Shown: in pieces, positions 1-10,561 of the stretch
Layout: each line of letters starts with the position of its first letter
Numbering within the stretch: the first letter of the stretch is position 1
From: Combretum micranthum
Taxonomy: Eukaryota > Streptophyta > Magnoliopsida > Myrtales > Combretaceae
Length of the DNA: 64,000 bases
Assembly: GCA_024138025.1 (NCBI GenBank)
Contig: JAMXBD010001050.1
Location: forward strand, 124,001 to 188,000
Reading direction: 5' to 3'
Notes under the pieces: generated by a model
Told to the model about the DNA's origin: nothing
Seen by the model: only the letters and a program-made list of their open reading frames with translations
The model's database searches: none
Position numbers and translations under genes: made by a program

Positions 1-1094
1 GATGGCTGAGTGAGTTTACTGCCTTGCTTTTCATATTCTTGTATGTGCTTATAGAATGGACCACTATAACTTAGGGAAAAGATAAAAAATGGAATGCATG
101 TGCGATCATGAAGAGATTATGCTTGTGTTTCATTGTGCTTGACAAATGAAAAGTAAGAATATCGAAATTTGAATTGTTTATAATCACAATATGTTCCTTA
201 TCCCGTTGTTATTGTGTGTGATTATTTTGATGGTCACTTTCGAAAAGGAATTTCATTCAGATAGACCTTAATTAACAAAATGAGCATGCATGGCATAAAG
301 TCGAGTTGCATATTTTCCCTACTACCTTCTTACGTGGGATGAGAGATTAGTAGTGGTGGCTAGTAGGAGCCAAAAAAGTCTATTAAAATTGGTGGTTTAT
401 AGGAACCTAAAAGTCTACAAAATTTGGTGGTCATCTAGGCTTGTCACTATCCCTAACCCCTGGTTTGGAAGGTGTAAATCCATTCTACTTATGATTTTCG
501 GTTAATTATATGTATTTGTTGTTCATATGGATGATGCATCCAATATGTTTGACTAATAACTTGATTGATTATATTTATTGTATGGGTACTTTATTACATG
601 AATTTACTCACTAAGCAAGTTGTGCTTATACCCCATAGATTTTTGTTGCAATAGGAATAGTTGTGGCTATACCCAAGGGGAATCGTTCCATAGGTAATAA
701 CTAAAGAGTATGGGGAGTTTTTGGAAGAGGTTTACGAAAAGATTTTTGGCATAGACTTCCATAAAAATCTTCTTATGTCGTATTGGTTGTTGATATAGAA
801 CTTTTACTTTTGAAAAGATTCAATGATTTGTATTTCTTTAAGATTTGATATGGGTATGTCCTTATGAGTTGTAAGACTTCAATTCTTTAAGTTATGAAAT
901 TTATGTTTTGATATTTTTGAATCCTATTTATTGTTATCTTCTTAAAATGCATAACTCCACTGGTGTCTTCTATTATCATGTGAGTACGTGTTGCTCATGG
1001 TATCGAAATTTTGCATGATTAAGATAGTCACTCTTAAGCTTTAATATTATGTGCGGCGGGCTACCACGTTTAAGGTATCTTTTGGGACATATCA
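1..1094 (+). mobile_element. Right (3') part of a plus-strand LTR, TGTAAAC/GTGACA family
   Basis: The left end lies outside the window. The segment starts at the second donor-like motif of the family (GCTGA|GTGAGT, GT at 10-11) and carries the second acceptor-like site TTGCAATAG (AG at 653-654). It ends in a degraded family terminus, GGGACATATCA instead of GGGGCGTGACA. The next five bases, AATAC, would be the right copy of its target-site duplication. It has no open reading frame of note. Homology to the 3' quarter of the other family members is clear by eye, for example the TACCCCATAGATTTTTGTTG stretch before the acceptor. Confidence 0.8.
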
Positions 1095-1110
1095 AATACC
1101 TTTGTGAGGA
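1095..1110. other. Remnant of older host DNA, continued at 15461
   Basis: These 16 bases separate two LTRs. The last five, GAGGA, are the left target-site duplication of the minus LTR that ends at 15460. The sequence that originally followed resumes at 15466. Joined across the insertion, the two sides read open for about 30 codons and then stop. That is too short to call a gene. Confidence 0.5.
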
Positions 1111-1112
1111 TG
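1108..1112. repeat. Target-site duplication GGATG, left copy
   Basis: Perfect match to GGATG at 5464-5468, directly flanking the plus LTR 1113-5463. The last two bases (TG) are also the first two bases of the minus LTR that was the target. Confidence 0.9.
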
Positions 1113-2039
1113 TGTAAACCCCCAAAAATTTTCATAATTCTTAGAAAATAATCCTAGAAGTCTAAGTATCAAAATTTAAATCCCGAAAATCAACTCAAGA
1201 TAAAAACCAAATTCTAGACCAAGTCAAACACCGGAAACAAAACCCTAAAAATCGAACCAAGTTATAACTTAATTTCAAATAGGAACAAAAACGAGTTATC
1301 TCAATCTTGAGAAAACGAGAACCCTTGAAACGAAATATAAAGTCTAACTACCGGTTTAATCAACGTTCGTACATCAATCAAATCACCTAACCGTTTCCTA
1401 ACACGCAAATCAAGACAATATATCCAAATAACGATCAACGACAAAATCTTAAAAACCCTCAATAAATTTCAGAATCAGAAATTTCAATTTTTGCCAAAAG
1501 TCAAACTGAGTCAACTCATAACCCTAGACTCGGTTAAATGATCCCGAGAACTAAAAACTATTAAATAATCACAAATAAAAAGAGATAAAACATAGATGTC
1601 GAGCTAAAAATATAAAACGATCAAAACTCGAAAACTATACGATCCTACGAATATCTTGACGAAAACGGAAGTCAAATCGGAACCCTAAAGTCAACAAAGC
1701 CTATAACGAACCCTAGTGTTTAAGATCTGGCAATCCCACGTTTACAAACCCTATAAAACAAAATTAAGCCAATAGCTTAAAATAGTTCATAATAATATAG
1801 GGTAACATAAAATTATCAGATTCGCGAATTTCGAGTGTCCTTCAGACTCAAACGGGATCGGTTCTCGAAAATTGTGTCCTGGAGCTCGGAATATTTTAAA
1901 TATTCTGTTTATACCAATAGACTCATAAAAATACAAGGATTCCAAAAATATCAGTTTTAAAATTTTTCTGTAGCGAAAAAAATTACAGATATCGCATTAT
2001 TACGCGTATTTTTATTACTACCGGTACTTTAATTGTTTA

Positions 2040-2090
2040 GTCTACTATTCATAGTACTTTTCTACTATTCATTACTATTTCTCTATCTCT
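2040..2090 (+). promoter_or_regulatory. Cluster of CTACTATTCAT-type repeats upstream of the LTR promoter
   Basis: Short imperfect direct repeats (CTACTATTCATAGTAC, CTACTATTCATTACTATT) sit about 250-290 bp upstream of the TATA box. The same block follows the ACTACCGGTA motif in the other plus copies and appears as AGTAATGAATAGTA in the minus copies. A role as an enhancer-like U3 repeat is inference. Confidence 0.45.
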
Positions 2091-2327
2091 ACTTTTTCTT
2101 ACACCTATTTTTTACACCTACATATCTATTTTCTTACTTTTTATATTTCCAATACACCTTTTATCAAATCATACCTTACATATTAATTATTTTCTTACAA
2201 ATTTCACTCAAAAATCAACTCACATCCCCTCTATCACACCATGGCCAGCGCCTATCTCCCTCCATTCATCTAATTTTATTTCTTTTTCAATTTATTTTAT
2301 TATATCTAAAATTCACTCCAAAAATTC

Positions 2328-2552
2328 TATAAATACCCCATTCCTCTTCCACTCTTTCACACAATTCATTTCACTACCAAAACTCTCTCAAAATCTCTCA
2401 ACAAATTCTCTCTTCAAGAATTCTCTCTACCAAAACTCTCTCAAACCAATTCCTCACAAAAATCATCCCTCATACATAAACTATCTACCACATATCACTA
2501 CTCACATAATACCCATTCCATCTACCATCTTCATACCACTTACACAATTTAG
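2328..2552 (+). promoter_or_regulatory. LTR core promoter and leader (solo LTR 1113-5463)
   Basis: TATAAATA at 2328-2335 sits in the context CTATAAATACCCC. A C/T/A-rich, G-poor leader of about 220 nt follows and ends in a donor-like AG|GTAAAT (GT at 2553-2554). The same arrangement is seen in most other copies, which fixes the sense strand of the family. The transcription start is not known. Confidence 0.65.
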
Positions 2553-2905
2553 GTAAATATTTCTTCCAACTATTATTCACTCATGTCATGTAACTTAACA
2601 TGACTATGGTGTTGTTTTGAGACTCATATGAGTAGTAAAAGCAACAACATGTTCATGTTTTGTTCTTGTACATAAGCTTCCTATTTTATTATTATGTTGT
2701 TATTGTTATTGTTATTATTTGTTATATAATATTATGTATACTATGTCTATATATTTATTTAGAGCATATAAGCTCATTTGTTATTTATTTACTTTCAAGT
2801 TATGCAATTTATTTATTTTATGCAATTATTAAGACTAGTCTTTCTAGTCTTAGACTTGTTCATATCAAGTCAAAACAATCTTTTGTTTATTTTCTTTAAA
2901 TCTTT

Positions 2906-2930
2906 CGGGACTAGTCTATAATTAGTCCCG
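2906..2930 (+). repeat. Conserved 8-bp stem-loop in the LTR
   Basis: CGGGACTA at 2906-2913 pairs with TAGTCCCG at 2923-2930 around a 9-nt loop. The motif GGGACTAGTCTATTCTTAGTCCC recurs at the same place in other copies (near 18336, 40192, 52078, 56733, 62560). It directly precedes the 39-bp repeat unit. Confidence 0.6.
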
Positions 2931-3005
2931 GGATGCCTTGATAAAGCTAAGGCTCCAATACTTGAGCGGGATTCCTTGATGAAGCTAAGGTTCCCAATGC
3001 TTGAT
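2929..3005 (+). repeat. Two tandem copies of a 38-39 bp LTR module
   Basis: The units are 2929-2966 and 2967-3005. Each reads CGGGAT.CCTTGAT.AAGCTAAGG followed by TCC.AATRCTTGA. Most LTR copies have one unit. The minus copies have three (56618-56734) and two (62483-62560). Confidence 0.75.
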
Positions 3006-4151
3006 ATTTTATTCCCTTGCATATTATTTGTTTCTATTATTTTCTTATGTTTTTATTATTTTATATGCTCATGATATTTGCATCTACATAATGTTAATGT
3101 CTCAACTAATTCAAAAGTAGAATTTTATTTTATTAAAAGAACTAAAAAACCAAATTTCCTATTATGTGACTTGTCATAAATAATGAAGTTATTATCAACC
3201 ACATAAAAATAGAGTTTTCTTAACGTTTTCTTAAAATAACAAAGATAGATTACCAAAGAAACATAAGAAATAAATATTTTCTTTGAATATTATGTTAACC
3301 TAAGTTTTAGTAAAATAAATTGTTAATATTAAAAGTTTTTACAAAAAGCTTAAGACTTAAACTCTTTTCTAAACTAAGAAACAAACTAGTTTTCAAAGTT
3401 AAGATAAAAATCAACTCATAAAGTTATGAACCCACTTAGGAAAAATAATGATTTTCAAAAAGAAGGAACTCATTTTCAAAAGAATAGAAATAAAGTAAGA
3501 TTAGCGGATTTTATAAAGATGATTCTTTTCAAAAGAAATGAAAAAACAAGTTTTGGAAAGCGAAAGCTCATATTTTAGAAATGAATATAAGAAAACAAGA
3601 TTCATTTTCTAAAACTATCCTAAATACAAAATTATAAAAAGGTTTTCCACAACCTAATATACTTTTTGATAAAAATTGATCTTTTATCACTAGAAGTGAA
3701 ATTTATGAAAAACTAGGGTTAAAGGAAAAATTTACTTGTTTTGGAAAAAGGAATGAAGGAAATAAAATAAGAATATATTCATTTATAATGAAAAATAAAG
3801 TTTCTTCCAAATACTTCAAAAGGAATTTATCAAGATAAGTTTTAACACCTTAAAAAGAATTGTTTTATAAAATAAATTGTTGAGACACTACCATTAGAAT
3901 ATTTTGCATATAAAGTGAGCTTATCTATATACTTAAGGTATTTATCAAATATATATATTATTACAAAAGGATTTTTCTTTAAAATAAAGTTGAGTTAGAA
4001 AACGGATTTGCAAAAGCTTGGTAATTTTTGTTTTAAATCTGTACCTAATGTTTTTGGAACCCAAATGACCCTATATGACAAAGATAAGTTTAGAAATGGA
4101 TAGATCTTTTCGAATAGGTAGAAAACGGTATATTGTATGCGAAATTCCGAG

Positions 4152-4180
4152 TTAAAATGAGCAAGTTATGGTCATTTTAA
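4152..4180 (+). other. Conserved LTR stem-loop TTAAAATG/CATTTTAA
   Basis: TTAAAATG (4152-4159) and CATTTTAA (4173-4180) form an 8-bp perfect stem with a 13-nt loop containing CAAGTTATGG. It lies about 110 bp upstream of the predicted mini-exon acceptor. It recurs in nearly every copy. Confidence 0.6.
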
Positions 4181-4288
4181 GTTGAAATTTCCCCCTATAC
4201 GATTTTACCGCAATTTTAAGAAAATTTTAGAAAATCCAAGAATAGAAATTTCATGAAAGACTTATCCCGGGTATTTCTTTAATCTAAG

Positions 4289-4354
4289 TGATGAAAGATA
4301 CGAGATTACCCTACCCGAGGATTACTACGACTAAGAAGATCGCAAAATGGATGA
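4289..4354 (+). other. Predicted LTR mini-exon (66 nt)
   Basis: It is preceded by TTTCTTTAATCTAAG (AG at 4287-4288) and followed by the donor GTGAGT (GT at 4355-4356). ATGG occurs near its end (AAAATGGATGA). Read without splicing, the ATG frame closes at once in TGA. The splice prediction is inference from motif conservation. Confidence 0.4.
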
Positions 4355-5383
4355 GTGAGTTATTCCTCCTAATTTCGTTACCCTGTTTGTGCTTGTAAAG
4401 TAGCGGCATTAGTATACTAGGAAAAGATAAAAATGGATATGTATTTGGGGAATTCGGGATTATGTGTATATATGTGATTCTATGTTTATGCGTGAAATGA
4501 GAATTAAGAATATCGCAGCCTCAAACTGCTTATTTAAATAATTTTGTTTACTTACTTGTATGATTGATTATTGTTTGCTAAATTGATTGATCGCCCCTAA
4601 TAAACCTTAATAAGGTTTGGCTTAAGAAAACTAAAACACTCACGCATAGCATCCATCGAGTCACATCTATTTCGGAAGGCTGCTACTCCTACATGTAGAG
4701 TTGGATTGGCTGTGATCGTACGGTGCCACGGGCCATGTTCCTTCCTGAAAAATTTAAATCGCTCGGGAAAAGCGACTCTAGGTTTGGAGCCGAGCCAACA
4801 GAACGCTGTGGATGAGGACCTGGGGACTAGCAGTAGAAGGTCGAGGACCTTCAACCCCGATTCCCTAACCTTTGATACGGAGGAGTAAATCCGTTCTATA
4901 TATGGTTTCTGGATAACTATATATATATTTGCGTAATCATGTGGTTGTTGCATTGATTGCATAACATCTGCGTGAAAATCTAAATGAACTTGTTTGAATA
5001 TACGATGCGAATGAAAAGGAATATCTCACTAAGCTAGTTGTATCTTATACCCTTATAGATTTTGTTGAAACAGGTATATTCGTGGATTAAATTTGAGGAT
5101 CATGACATTAAGAAAGTCATGGAAGGATGATTAAGGAAATGGAATCATATGCTGAAGAAGTTTTGTAAGGTCTTTTATATGCAATGACCTATATGATTCG
5201 TGATGTATATTTATTTGAAGATAATAGAGGGATATGCCCCTAAGAATTGAAATGTAATATGTATGCTTTATGATAAGTATTCTCTTTGCCTTGTTACTTA
5301 TTTATTATCAATGTAAATTGCGCTACTCCGATGCGTTCCATTGGTTGTGATGTACGCCTTGTACATAATATGGAAGCCTTTGC

Positions 5384-5400
5384 ATGACTAAGGTAGTCAT
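5384..5400 (+). other. Terminal LTR hairpin ATGACTA-AGG-TAGTCAT
   Basis: A perfect 7-bp inverted repeat with a 3-nt loop lies about 65 bp from the LTR 3' end. It also occurs perfectly at 50519-50535 and with one or more mismatches in the other copies. It may be a structured element of the U5 region; that role is inference. Confidence 0.5.
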
Positions 5401-5463
5401 TTCTAGGCTTTAGTATTGTGTACGGCGGACTGCCACATTTAGGGTATCCCTCGGGGAATGACA

Positions 5464-5468
5464 GGATG
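5464..5468. repeat. Target-site duplication GGATG, right copy
   Basis: Matches 1108-1112. Positions 5467-5468 double as the first two bases (TG) of the minus LTR. Confidence 0.9.
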
Positions 5469-5871
5469 TCATACCCCGAAGGGTATCCTAAATGTGGCAG
5501 TCCACCATACATAATATTAAAGCTTAGGAATGACTGCCTCAGTCACGTAAAGGCTTCTATACTATGTACAAGGTGTCTAACACATGTAAGAGACACATTG
5601 GAGTGATATATTTTATATTGATACAACTTGAGTAACAATGTAAAGGAAATACAATTCACTATACTCCAATTACAATTCATCCACAGATTTCACTACATAA
5701 ACTATTACAAGATAATTCACAAAACCTAGCTAATATCTTCAAGTATCTTACTTCCTGCCGAAATCTTGAAATCATACTCGACTCCAACCATCTCAATCCC
5801 CACATAGCATTCTTGAGCTAACCTGTTTAATCAAACATCTATTGGGGTATAAGCCACACTAACTTTGTGAG
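5467..5871 (-). mobile_element. Minus solo LTR, part 1 of 3 (sense 3' end)
   Basis: It starts TGTCATACCCCGAAGGGTAT, the reverse complement of the family 3' terminus. Its left target-site duplication GAGGA is at 1106-1110, now separated by the plus LTR. The segment ends at GTGAG (5867-5871), where another solo LTR entered. The full element is 5467-5871 + 7664-8724 + 12250-15460, about 4677 bp. A second acceptor-like site, TTTGATTAAACAG on the minus strand, has its AG at 5824-5823. Confidence 0.9.
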
Positions 5872-6019
5872 TGATAAGATCATATTTTATACAATTTGTT
5901 GATGTTTAAAAGATCTAGAATGGATATTTGTTTTGATTAAATTTTATGTTTCAGGACTAATTTGGACAAAGAAATCAAAACAAGAGACTTTGAATCAAAA
6001 ATAGGAAAAATTGAATTCA

Positions 6020-6590
6020 AGGCCGGCATTTCAACATTCAAAGCCGCCGACGTTTAGACGGCTTACCCAAGGCCGTTGCCAGCACAACCAGCTTTGCAAG
6101 ATATTCACCCAACAACACTGTAAGCTGCCTCAAAGCTGTCGGCGTAGAAGATGAAGAAGCCAGCATACTTGAAAGGCCGGCAGCTCAGAATTGGAAAGTC
6201 ACCAGCGCACAAGGAGTTACAGCATACATCAGCTCCTAAGCTACCGGCGTTGAGGCAGTGTACATCATAGATCTGAAGCGACATGAAGATATCAAACGCT
6301 TGAAGGAAATTGAAGAGACAAATTTGTTGGAGTGTCTACACCGGTGTTAAAGCCACCGGTGTTAAAGCCGCCGGCTTTCAGACAACATTCGTTATAAATT
6401 GAAGCAATGCTTCATTTCTAATGACATACGCCGGCTAGATCTACATGTAAGCCGCCATCGTAGAAACGGCCTGCATGTGTAACTAATATTGAAGACTGCC
6501 AGTGCACTGCCTGCGCAAGGGAGAAATTGAAGATACGCCGCCTGTAAGCCGCCGGTGTAGGATCCATAACCGCCGGCTTTGAATGAAACT
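6020..6590 (+). repeat. CpG-rich, CCGGC-repeat block in the second-family LTR
   Basis: About a dozen degenerate GCCGCCGGC/CACCGGTG words occur in 570 bp, including a direct tandem pair CACCGGTGTTAAAGC at 6339-6353 and 6354-6368. The surroundings are AT-rich and CpG-poor. The block lies just upstream of the TATA box at 6628, so it is probably part of the U3 control region. Confidence 0.65.
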
Positions 6591-6627
6591 GCCATTTTTC
6601 TTTAATGATTTGTTACGGAATTTTTCC

Positions 6628-6635
6628 TATAAATA
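6628..6635 (+). promoter_or_regulatory. TATA box of the second-family LTR
   Basis: TATAAATA in the context TTCCTATAAATAGGGGG, followed by a pyrimidine-rich start-like stretch (TCTTCTCCTCACTTTCAG). Confidence 0.7.
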
Positions 6636-8308
6636 GGGGGTCTTCTCCTCACTTTCAGTATCAACCCAAGTAGCTCTAGATCATACTACAATACATAGAT
6701 TAGAATTAGCATTCCATAGAGATTTTTGAAGAGATATTGAAGTTTTTCAAGAATTTGCAAGTGAAGCTTTGATATTTTGAATTGGTGATATCTGATCTTT
6801 TTCCTTTTATGCAATTCATATTTCTGAATATTTTGATCATAATGAAATCATTTGCAATTTCTTATCTGATTTTTGAATCATCATCCATAAGTAGCTAAAT
6901 CCTTTTTGTGGGAAGTTGATGAAGCTTTAAACATGCTAAAATGATCTTTGAAACCATGTTATAAGATAGTTAGAATCATTGAATATTCATATTGAGTTTT
7001 GATTATTCATCATATCTTTGGTGTATAAGAATTCTGATAACTCGGAAGGGAAATTAGGGTTCATATGAATTCATACATTGAGATTAAATTACAATTGCGG
7101 AAGCGGCAGAATTTAATCTAATTTAGAAATTGTCCATGAATACTAATGCAATGTTTTATATTGATTTCTCACTAAGGAATTAGGGGATGTTAATATGAAG
7201 TATTAGTCAATTATAGAATCGGAAGGTTTATAATTGTAATTTTGATTCCACAAATAATTTATTTAGCGGAAGCTATTGGATTATTTTTGTGGTTTAAAAG
7301 GTTTTTAACTCTGTTTTTAAATCTTGACAATTTCTTATGAATATCCATGAATCTAATTATCATTATAACATGACTTCAAGTTGATTGGCAATAGTTTAAA
7401 GCGATTCTTACATTTTTCTAACATATCACTCTCTTCAAAAGCTCATTGCATTGATATAGATACTTAATTAGATAATTTAGTTTAATCTAATCATTTTGAA
7501 AAGATCAATTACCTAGATATTAGTATTAGTTGATAACTGTCTGGTAGTTAATAGATCTTTGTGGGATCGACACTTGACTCATGTTATATTCCAATAGAAG
7601 GCCCAGTACGCTTGCTGGATAGGATGTTTTAAAAATTTAATACTAATACAGCACATCAGTGAGAATTTCCTTAATTTCGTACAATAACAAGCAAGTTATA
7701 AATCATCCATATGCTATGCATGAACAAACACATGAGCATACAAGCATATGATTTTCCGATAGCCATATGTGAATGGATTTACGCCCTCCATTCGGGGTTA
7801 GGGTGGTCCATAAGTCATGCAACCATAATTCTAATCTTGAGTGGGGTAGTCCATAAGTCATGAAACCATAATCTCGATCTCTTTCTCTTAGTTTTACAAC
7901 ATCTGTTATTTCATGTAGTTAATTCAAGTGCCTACCCCACTTCCATTAACTTAAGCGATCTCGCATCCTTAATGTTAACACAGGCCCCCATGCCTCTGCT
8001 AATATACCTTTTTCCCACCAAAGGTATACTAGCTAATGCAATGTGACTTAATACGTGATATGCATGCACAGTTTATTCATATAATCGTGGCATGTTAATT
8101 ATGTAGGTTAGGAGCGATCATAGAGAATTTCAAACAATTCAACTCTATGCTAGCTCATACAGTGATTTTACAACAAGTCTCACCTTGATATACTTATCAT
8201 TCATTCAACCAAGATTATATCACAACTCATCACAATTTTATCTTTTTCTAATTCTAATGCAACTAGTTACAAGCACAAGCAAGGTAACGAAATAAGATGA
8301 AAACTCAC

Positions 8309-8376
8309 ATGTCCATTGGACTCCGGTATTTTAATCGTAATAGTCGGTGGCAATGAATCCTCGAAAGCAAAGACAC
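8309..8376 (-). other. Predicted LTR mini-exon (68 nt, minus)
   Basis: On the minus strand it is preceded by TTTCTCTCCTTAG (AG at 8378-8377) and followed by GTGAGTTTTC (GT at 8308-8307). CCAATGGACAT closes the exon. Confidence 0.4.
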
Positions 8377-8481
8377 CTAAGGAGAGAAATACCCAAATGA
8401 ATATTTCAACTCAAAACTAATCCACTCTATCTCATACAAACTATCAAATTCGTAATTCTTGTCCTAAGCAGGAATTCCAAC

Positions 8482-8510
8482 TTAAAACGGCTATAACTTG
8501 GTCGTTTTAA
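8482..8510 (-). other. LTR stem-loop with paired substitutions
   Basis: TTAAAACG (8482-8489) pairs perfectly with CGTTTTAA (8503-8510). Other copies have TTAAAATG/CATTTTAA, so one base changed on each side and pairing was kept. Confidence 0.6.
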
Positions 8511-9771
8511 CTTGGAATTTAGCAAATTATATACCGATTTCTATCTACTTCAAAAGATCTATCTAATTATAGTATCATATTTAAGTTTTGAAAACTTTGA
8601 ATCTTTGAAAAGATCTAATTAGCTCAGATCAGTAGTGAAAACAATTTTAGAAAATTGATTGTTGTGAATGTTCATGAAGTTTCTACTATCCAAAGTAAGT
8701 ATACATGCAATATGAGCATGTTACTGTCACGCCCCAAAGGGTACCCTAAACGTGACAGTCCGCCACACTCAATATTAAAGCTTAAGTATGACAACCATAG
8801 CCATTCCCAAAATCCTTTATATTAAGTATAGGCGTACTTTCACAACTTTAGAGGACCATATATGGAATTATGAAGCTTAAGGAGATATAAAAACATATTA
8901 AGAAAAGAGGATTCATAATAAACATTTATTCATATCAATGGTTTTACAAACTTAGAGATATTTCCCAAGATCACTATTCTATTACAAGATATTTGTACAT
9001 TTTCTCTAATACTAAATTTCATCTAAAATTTCTTTATCTAAAAGAAATTACCTGCCTGCAGGGTCCCCGTAGCCTTAACCATAAGTAAGGAAACTGCAAA
9101 AGATATCTATTTGGGTATAAGCTAATAGGCTTAGTGAGAACTATTTCCAATAAATAACTTCTTGTAACAAGATTTCAAACAAGTTGATTAAACAATCAAA
9201 TGTAATGTAACATACACGTGAGCAAACAAGCATATAGTTTTCTGGGAACTATATGTTGAATGGATTTGCGCCCTCCATTTGGGGTTTGGTGATATTTAAC
9301 CTCAAAACAAGTAGTTTAATTAAAAAGTTTTATGCTTGCGAGCACTCATTGCCAAGCTTTTTGAATCTACTTGGTTTGACCTTGCTTTCGGATCATCCGC
9401 CAAGCATTTCCCTTAAGCCGCTAAGCAATCGCTTTTGGATCTTCCGCCAAATGTTGCTTTCGACATGAGCTTACTATCCTTCTCACCCAAGGATAATAAC
9501 CCAAAATGCAATGTGACTCACTTCATGGTATGCATGAATTCATTTATGTATATAATCATAGCATAATTATTTTTGAATTTAAGATGATCAAAGAATTCCA
9601 CACCAATCACATATTATACTAAAACAAACATTTAAAACAATTCCAATTCCAATATTCTTAAAAATTCTTTCAAGGAATTATTTTAAATACACATTGGTTT
9701 ATCTTTTCCTAATTCTAATGCAACTAATTTACAAGCACAACAAGTATAGCATTTAATGGAAATAAACTCAC

Positions 9772-9869
9772 GATGCTATGATGACTATTCCTCTATGCGG
9801 GTGAGTAGTTCACACACTCCACTTAATCGTAATAATCTTTCGGATAAAGGAATCCTTCCTCGGGGTCAC
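9772..9869 (-). other. Predicted LTR mini-exon (98 nt, minus)
   Basis: On the minus strand the acceptor is TTTCTTTGGTTAG (AG at 9871-9870) and the donor GTGAGTTTATT (GT at 9771-9770). Its length equals that of the plus copy at 19453-19550. Confidence 0.4.
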
Positions 9870-10545
9870 CTAACCAAAGAAAATACCCATAATAAGTATT
9901 TCTTGATGATTTTCTTGAATTTTGACAAAACAATGTCAAAAGAACGTTAAAGTTCGTATAAAGGAATGTTTCAACTTAAAATGGCCATAACTTGGTCATT
10001 TTAACTCGGAATTGTGCATATAATATACCGATTTCTACCTACTCAAAAATATCTACCCATTTCCAAAATTATTTTCAATAAACAAAGCCAGGCTCCGAAA
10101 CAGTGGCAACAAAATTCACCACGGATTTTCCAAGTAAAAACAACTTTGGTTCAAGAAATCAAAATTTGTTTGATAAATACTTAGTTATCTATATAGTTGA
10201 AAAATTCTCTTTTTATGGTTACTTAGCTCATATTCATTCATGCTCAAGTGTTTGTTGTCCATTTATTTTATTCAAGTAAAATCATGTCGGTTTTTGAAGT
10301 TGTTTTTGAAAGATATAGTTTTAGAAGGATTCATGTTGGTAAACTTTTTGAAATGACTATTTGGTTTCTTTTTATTTTACAAAAATGTTTTATGTTGGCT
10401 TATATATATTCAAGTAACCTTTTGAAAATAAATTTTCTTCCTTCTAAGTTTTCTATACTAATACTATTTGGAGTTTTCTTTAGAAAATACACTATTATTC
10501 CTATTCATTTTTCTTATACAAATTCCTTTGTCTTTTTATTTGCCC

Positions 10546-10561
10546 AAAAAAAAAAAAAAAA
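10546..10561 (+). repeat. A16 homopolymer
   Basis: Sixteen A residues inside the intron-like part of the minus LTR. Confidence 0.9.

Larger units (their letters stand above)
1113..5463 (+). mobile_element. Solo LTR, TGTAAAC/GTGACA family (plus), 4351 bp
   Basis: It starts TGTAAACCCCCAAAAATTTT, ends TCGGGGAATGACA, and is flanked by perfect GGATG duplications, so it is a complete insertion reduced to one LTR. TATAAATA lies at 2328-2335, followed by a pyrimidine-rich leader with AG|GTAAAT at 2551-2556. The family mini-exon is at 4289-4354 and a second acceptor at 5072-5073. No gag-pol sequence is present; the apparent reading frames are low-complexity leader or repeat sequence. It was inserted at the very end of another family member in the opposite orientation, giving a large inverted repeat at 5300-5630. 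It is younger than the minus LTR beginning at 5467. Confidence 0.92.
5300..5630. repeat. Large imperfect inverted repeat from head-on LTR ends
   Basis: The last ~160 bp of the plus LTR ending at 5463 and the first ~160 bp of the minus LTR starting at 5467 are reverse complements, with three bases (GGA) between them. The inner arms carry GGCGGACTGCCACATTTAGG on one side and its near-complement on the other. The palindrome arose by insertion and not by duplication. Confidence 0.85.
5872..7658 (+). mobile_element. Solo LTR of a second family, 1787 bp
   Basis: It starts TGATAAGATCATATTTTA and ends ACAGCACATCA, between perfect GTGAG duplications (5867-5871 and 7659-7663), so the boundaries are firm. 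TATAAATA is at 6628-6635, so sense is plus. It differs from the surrounding family: positions 6020-6590 are markedly GC- and CpG-rich with many GCCGCCGG-like words. The downstream GTGGGATCGACACTTGA and GTACGCTTGC motifs near the 3' end resemble the U5 of Ty3/gypsy Tat-type LTRs; this lineage call is inference. No internal region or coding sequence is present. It is younger than the minus LTR it interrupts. Confidence 0.88.
7664..8724 (-). mobile_element. Minus solo LTR, part 2 of 3
   Basis: It continues the LTR interrupted at 5871. It carries the family mini-exon (minus, 8309-8376) and the stem-loop 8482-8510. It ends in GTTAC (8720-8724), the left duplication of the next nested insertion. 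It includes the GGATTTACGCCCTCCATTC motif seen at the same place in other copies. Confidence 0.9.

Noticed and set aside
4597..4962. 121-residue minus frame opposite a 60-residue plus frame
   Set aside because: It lies in the intron-like part of the LTR 1113-5463, is not kept open in other copies and has no recognisable domain.
5294..5606. Facing reading frames with almost the same peptide on both strands (MYGGLPHLGYPSG)
   Set aside because: They are the two arms of the palindrome formed by LTR ends. The same frame recurs at 54321-54536 and 63737-63958 wherever the LTR terminus occurs.
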